A DNA stretch of 14,576 nt from a bacterium (GTDB taxonomy: Bacteria; Zhuqueibacterota; Zhuqueibacteria; Residuimicrobiales; Residuimicrobiaceae), in the NCBI GenBank assembly GCA_012523655.1, contig JAAYTV010000230.1, positions 1 through 14,576 on the forward strand, read 5' to 3'. Below the pieces are notes generated by a model, which was not told the origin of the DNA, did no database searches, and saw only the letters and a program-made list of their open reading frames with translations. Every line of letters starts with the position of its first letter. Position 1 is the stretch's first letter. The position numbers were made by a program, and so were the translations under genes. Below, one piece after another: positions 11,649 to 14,576 of this stretch.

Positions 11649-14576
11649 TTGATGATGGCGAATTTGCCCCGTGAGATGCCGAGGTCGTCCGCTTCCACGA
11701 CAAAGAAATACATGCCAAAGGCGACCTCCGGCCCGTCTTCGGAGGTCAGATCCCAAGACTCGCGGCCAAAGTCCATGGCTGAGTTGTGCTTCAGCTCCTT
11801 GATTAGTTTGCCGCTGACGGAAAAGATTTTGATCGTGCACACCGGCGGCAGGTTGACAAAATCCACCCGCCGCTGCTGATAGCCGGCCAATTCATAGATC
11901 GATTCGTAGCTGCTGGCCACTACATAGGGATCCGGAACCACATAGATGTTGTGTAGGTCCCGCTTGGCCTGCTCCTTAAGCCACTGCCCGCCTTCAACGG
12001 TGAAGCGGTATTTGTCGTGCCGCGTCGGATTGCGCGTGGTCTTAAAGCGATAGATGTCGCCCGCTTTTAACGGAATGACGGGGTTCAAAGAATCAAACGG
12101 ATTTTTAATAAAGCGCACCTGCCAGGAGGCGTGGTACTGCCCCTTTTGATGCTTGGGAAACATGATGGTGATGCGCGTGCTGTCCCAGATCTGCCCCTCC
12201 ATCTCTTCTTTCAGCTGCGGATTAATGGCCCTTTTATCCTTATCGTAGACCACAGTCACTTTCATGCGATGGGGATTATTGGGATCGCTCACATTCCAGG
12301 TGGTGAAATTCAGCGGATAGGCCGGGATCAGCAGCGCCGAGGGGGTATAGGAGGTATCCACGCCCTTGCGATCAGCGACGCGAAATTCGATGTCAAAAGG
12401 CGCTGCATAGGCGGCGCCGGTCAATTCGATGTTCTGAATGCGGATGTTGGACTTGGTGTCGTTGGCCCATTTTTTCCATTCGTTGGTCTCCCGGCCGTAC
12501 TCGTTGCGTTTAAGGATTTCGATACCCCGGTCCTGATCCGCCTCGGTACTGCCGGAGGCATAAGCGCTGTTCCAGGACAGATCGAAGTGGATGCCCTGAT
12601 AGATGTTCCTTTCCAACTCGGGAAACACTTTTTGGGTGAACTCGTAATTGCCGGCATATTGAAAATTGAACAGGGTATCTCCGGTGGTGAGGTTTCTGCA
12701 GGTGATGCCGGTGGTGTTGCCCCATTGGTACGCCGGCGTCAGTTTGTCGAGATAACGGTCATCGTTGAACGTCAGCTCGTACTCGTGGCCGATATGGACA
12801 TGGTTCTTGTTGAAAACGTCGATATTCATCGTGCCGCCGCGGGCGATGCCGCTGGTATGCTTGATTTTGGTCGAGTCGATGAAGGGGTTGGTGAAACCGG
12901 CGGCGGGTTCGCAGGGGATGCAGACGGCGGTGTTGCGGTCGCGGTAGACAACCTCGCCCAGCAGGTTCACGGTGATATTGAACGGAGATTCACTGGGCAT
13001 GGCGTCGATATCGTAATCCTCCGTGATCAGTCCGCGTTCATAGAAATCCTCGCCGTTGCCGGCGTCGATGGCGGTCACCGCATAATAATAGGTGCGTCCG
13101 TTATCGACCAGCGTATCACGATAGGAATGGCGCAGGCCGCTGTCCTTGCCCATGTCGTAATGCACGCCCAGATTGGGGAAGGGGGTGGGATGGATCCCTT
13201 TCAGTCCATCGACTTTGTCGAAAATGGCCAGCGGTTTGAACAGGAGCACATTGCCGAACGCATCGGAGATGGTCTTGATGTCCAGGAATTTGGGGTCTGT
13301 GCTTTTGTAGACGCGATAGCCGTTGAAGTCATAGCCGAAAAACGGGTCCTTGGAGTTCTCCGCATCGGTGTCCCAATAGAGCTGCACCACCTTATTGCCC
13401 ACATCGGAGATCAGGGTGGGCTGGATCGGCGGAGTGAGGAACTGATAGTTGTTGTCGTAGATGCTCTGCATGGTGGCCTTATTGCGGATGGCGTCGTCCT
13501 GATCCTCGCCCATGATCATGGCGATGGTGAACCGTTCCCACTTCATCTTTTCCAGCTTCACCGCACGGGCGCCGAAGGTGAAGACGATATCCTCGTCGGT
13601 CTCTTGGACTTCGAACCAGTCGTCTTTGATCATGTACCGGTTCCAGAAGAACTTGTCGTCCTCCAAGTTGCGGTTTTTCTGAAATTCGTAGACATAGGCG
13701 ATCTTTAATCCCGCTTGATCGGCTTCGTCGATATCGGTCAGATCGAAATTCGGTTCCCCCAGATCCATACGGCCGTTGCACTCGCTGCCGTCCGGATCGG
13801 GGCCGAACCAGCCGTTCTCGTCCGGGCCGATGCCGTCGGTGCCGCGGTCGTCGTTCACCGGTTCCATGTCCAGCTTATCATTGCGGTTTTTGTCTTCGCC
13901 GATATCCAGAGCGCCGTTCAAGTTCAGGTCTTCTGTGTCCCATTTGCCGTTCCCCTGGGTACCGTCTTCGTCCGGTCCTTTGTAGCCCGGATCGCCCGGT
14001 GCCAGTTTATCCAGGCCGATGTCGCGAAACCCTCTCCAGTCGCCGTCGTTGTCGATACCGTCTTCCATAGATTCGTCGATCATGAAATCCGCATCATCGT
14101 CTTTGCCGTTATAATTGATGCCCGGGCTTTCGAGAAAGGCAAAGGCAAAGGTGCCGATTTTTTTGTATGTGGAGAGCTGTTCCGGGAACTGGTGCCACTG
14201 ATAGAGAATATCGAAATCCAGTCTGCCGCCTGAACCCTCATAGTCATAGGTCGCCTTGATGTAATTGGCGGTGTTGTAGGTACTTTGTCCGACGTTTGCG
14301 TCGCACCACATGCCGGTGATAACCTGGTTGAGCACATAATCGCTATAGTTGCGCACGCGATAGACCGACACCAGGATGTCCTCGGCCAGAGGATGATACC
14401 AAGCATAGGTTCTACCCTCGACTTCGATGCCGAGGCCGGCGATGCCCACATCGTCGTGCCAGTTGCGCGTATCCGGTGTGCCGTCCGGATTTTTCATCGG
14501 CCAGTATTTGCCGTCGTAGAAATCGTTCAGACGGTCGTTTTCATGATCGTCCATGCGGTACAGGGTCTCCTGATCC
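11645..14576 (-). CDS. Large surface protein with Asp-rich region and variant sorting domain (5' end outside window)
   Basis: The frame is open to the window edge (14575 is the first base of a full codon), so the N-terminus is missing; at least 976 residues are present. Counting from the first in-window Met (14554), residues 147-280 are strongly Asp/Gly/Asn-rich, with D-G-I-D-N-D-G-D-W, G-P-D-E-D-G-T and G-E-D-K-N-R-N-D-K-L-D, resembling calcium-binding loops of dockerin or thrombospondin-3 type. Residues about 378-497 look like a fibronectin type III-like domain: V-V-Q-L-Y-W-D near 389, G-Y-R-V-Y-K-S near 412 and Y-Y-Y-A-V-T-A-I-D-A near 489. The end has N-I-Y-V-V-P-D-P-Y-V, then C-T-I-K-I-F-S-V-S-G, then G-M-Y-F-F-V-V and a final G-K-F-A-I-I-K, a variant T9SS sorting domain seen in FCB surface proteins. 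It is first of the visible minus-strand series and overlaps the SurA-like gene by four bases. Function unknown; surface location well supported. Confidence 0.88.
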   Translation of the reverse strand, partial: DQETLYRMDDHENDRLNDFYDGKYWPMKNPDGTPDTRNWHDDVGIAGLGIEVEGRTYAWYHPLAEDILVSVYRVRNYSDYVLNQVITGMWCDANVGQSTYNTANYIKATYDYEGSGGRLDFDILYQWHQFPEQLSTYKKIGTFAFAFLESPGINYNGKDDDADFMIDESMEDGIDNDGDWRGFRDIGLDKLAPGDPGYKGPDEDGTQGNGKWDTEDLNLNGALDIGEDKNRNDKLDMEPVNDDRGTDGIGPDENGWFGPDPDGSECNGRMDLGEPNFDLTDIDEADQAGLKIAYVYEFQKNRNLEDDKFFWNRYMIKDDWFEVQETDEDIVFTFGARAVKLEKMKWERFTIAMIMGEDQDDAIRNKATMQSIYDNNYQFLTPPIQPTLISDVGNKVVQLYWDTDAENSKDPFFGYDFNGYRVYKSTDPKFLDIKTISDAFGNVLLFKPLAIFDKVDGLKGIHPTPFPNLGVHYDMGKDSGLRHSYRDTLVDNGRTYYYAVTAIDAGNGEDFYERGLITEDYDIDAMPSESPFNITVNLLGEVVYRDRNTAVCIPCEPAAGFTNPFIDSTKIKHTSGIARGGTMNIDVFNKNHVHIGHEYELTFNDDRYLDKLTPAYQWGNTTGITCRNLTTGDTLFNFQYAGNYEFTQKVFPELERNIYQGIHFDLSWNSAYASGSTEADQDRGIEILKRNEYGRETNEWKKWANDTKSNIRIQNIELTGAAYAAPFDIEFRVADRKGVDTSYTPSALLIPAYPLNFTTWNVSDPNNPHRMKVTVVYDKDKRAINPQLKEEMEGQIWDSTRITIMFPKHQKGQYHASWQVRFIKNPFDSLNPVIPLKAGDIYRFKTTRNPTRHDKYRFTVEGGQWLKEQAKRDLHNIYVVPDPYVVASSYESIYELAGYQQRRVDFVNLPPVCTIKIFSVSGKLIKELKHNSAMDFGRESWDLTSEDGPEVAFGMYFFVVEADDLGISRGKFAIIK

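Noticed and set aside
12131..13708. 525-residue open frame on the plus strand
   Set aside because: It lies wholly opposite the large surface-protein gene, has no credible ribosome site or domain, and its V/I/G/A-rich make-up is what the complement of an Asp-rich gene gives.

Overview
The window looks like chromosomal DNA from a Gram-negative bacterium of the Fibrobacteres-Chlorobi-Bacteroidetes (FCB) supergroup, possibly an uncultured lineage such as KSB1, Calditrichota or Marinimicrobia. The evidence is three secreted proteins ending in type IX secretion (T9SS) style C-terminal sorting domains (two with the classic N-[YF]-P-N-P-F-N motif, one variant ending G-K-F-A-I-I-K), several lipoprotein-type signal peptides, and clear AGGAGG-type ribosome binding sites. 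The exact phylum is inference. No tRNA, rRNA, CRISPR array, complete insertion sequence or phage gene was seen.

Layout. 37-2373 (+) encodes a secreted protein with an N-terminal beta-propeller of the two-component-regulator type fused to a large, unassigned, probably alpha-helical C-terminal domain. 2374-3073 is a 700-base non-coding gap between convergent genes, packed with short hairpin repeats: two related GC-rich REP-like palindromes with compensating stem changes, two AAGCTGGA-core hairpins, and one 82-base inverted-repeat segment. 3074-4256 (-) is a secreted CBM9/DOMON-like protein with a TTG start. Its sorting domain is split by a +1 frameshift in a run of nine G. A 162-base divergent promoter region separates it from 4419-5291 (+), a lipoprotein of the calcineurin-like phosphoesterase fold with altered metal motifs.

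The rest (5346-14576) lies on the minus strand. In transcription order it holds a very large surface protein (cut off by the window end) with an Asp-rich putative calcium-binding region; a SurA/parvulin-like lipoprotein starting in the ATGA overlap with the previous stop; a 987-residue secreted protein made of three near-identical units of about 290 residues plus a T9SS sorting domain; a very strong UUCG-capped hairpin followed by seven T; and, only 27 bases after that T-run, a second parvulin-like lipoprotein.

How it may work together (inference). The minus-strand cluster pairs large T9SS-exported surface proteins with two divergent periplasmic peptidyl-prolyl isomerase/chaperone lipoproteins, suggesting an export-and-folding module for a cell-surface layer or binding array. 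The triple-repeat protein and the 3074-4256 protein share an opening D-G-x-x-x-D-W motif and a D-x-D-N-x-x-x-T-G motif, so both loci probably present related extracellular ligand-binding domains. The least explained elements are the three-unit repeat protein, the G9 tract in the sorting domain, the terminator just ahead of the last isomerase gene, and the hairpin-filled gap.
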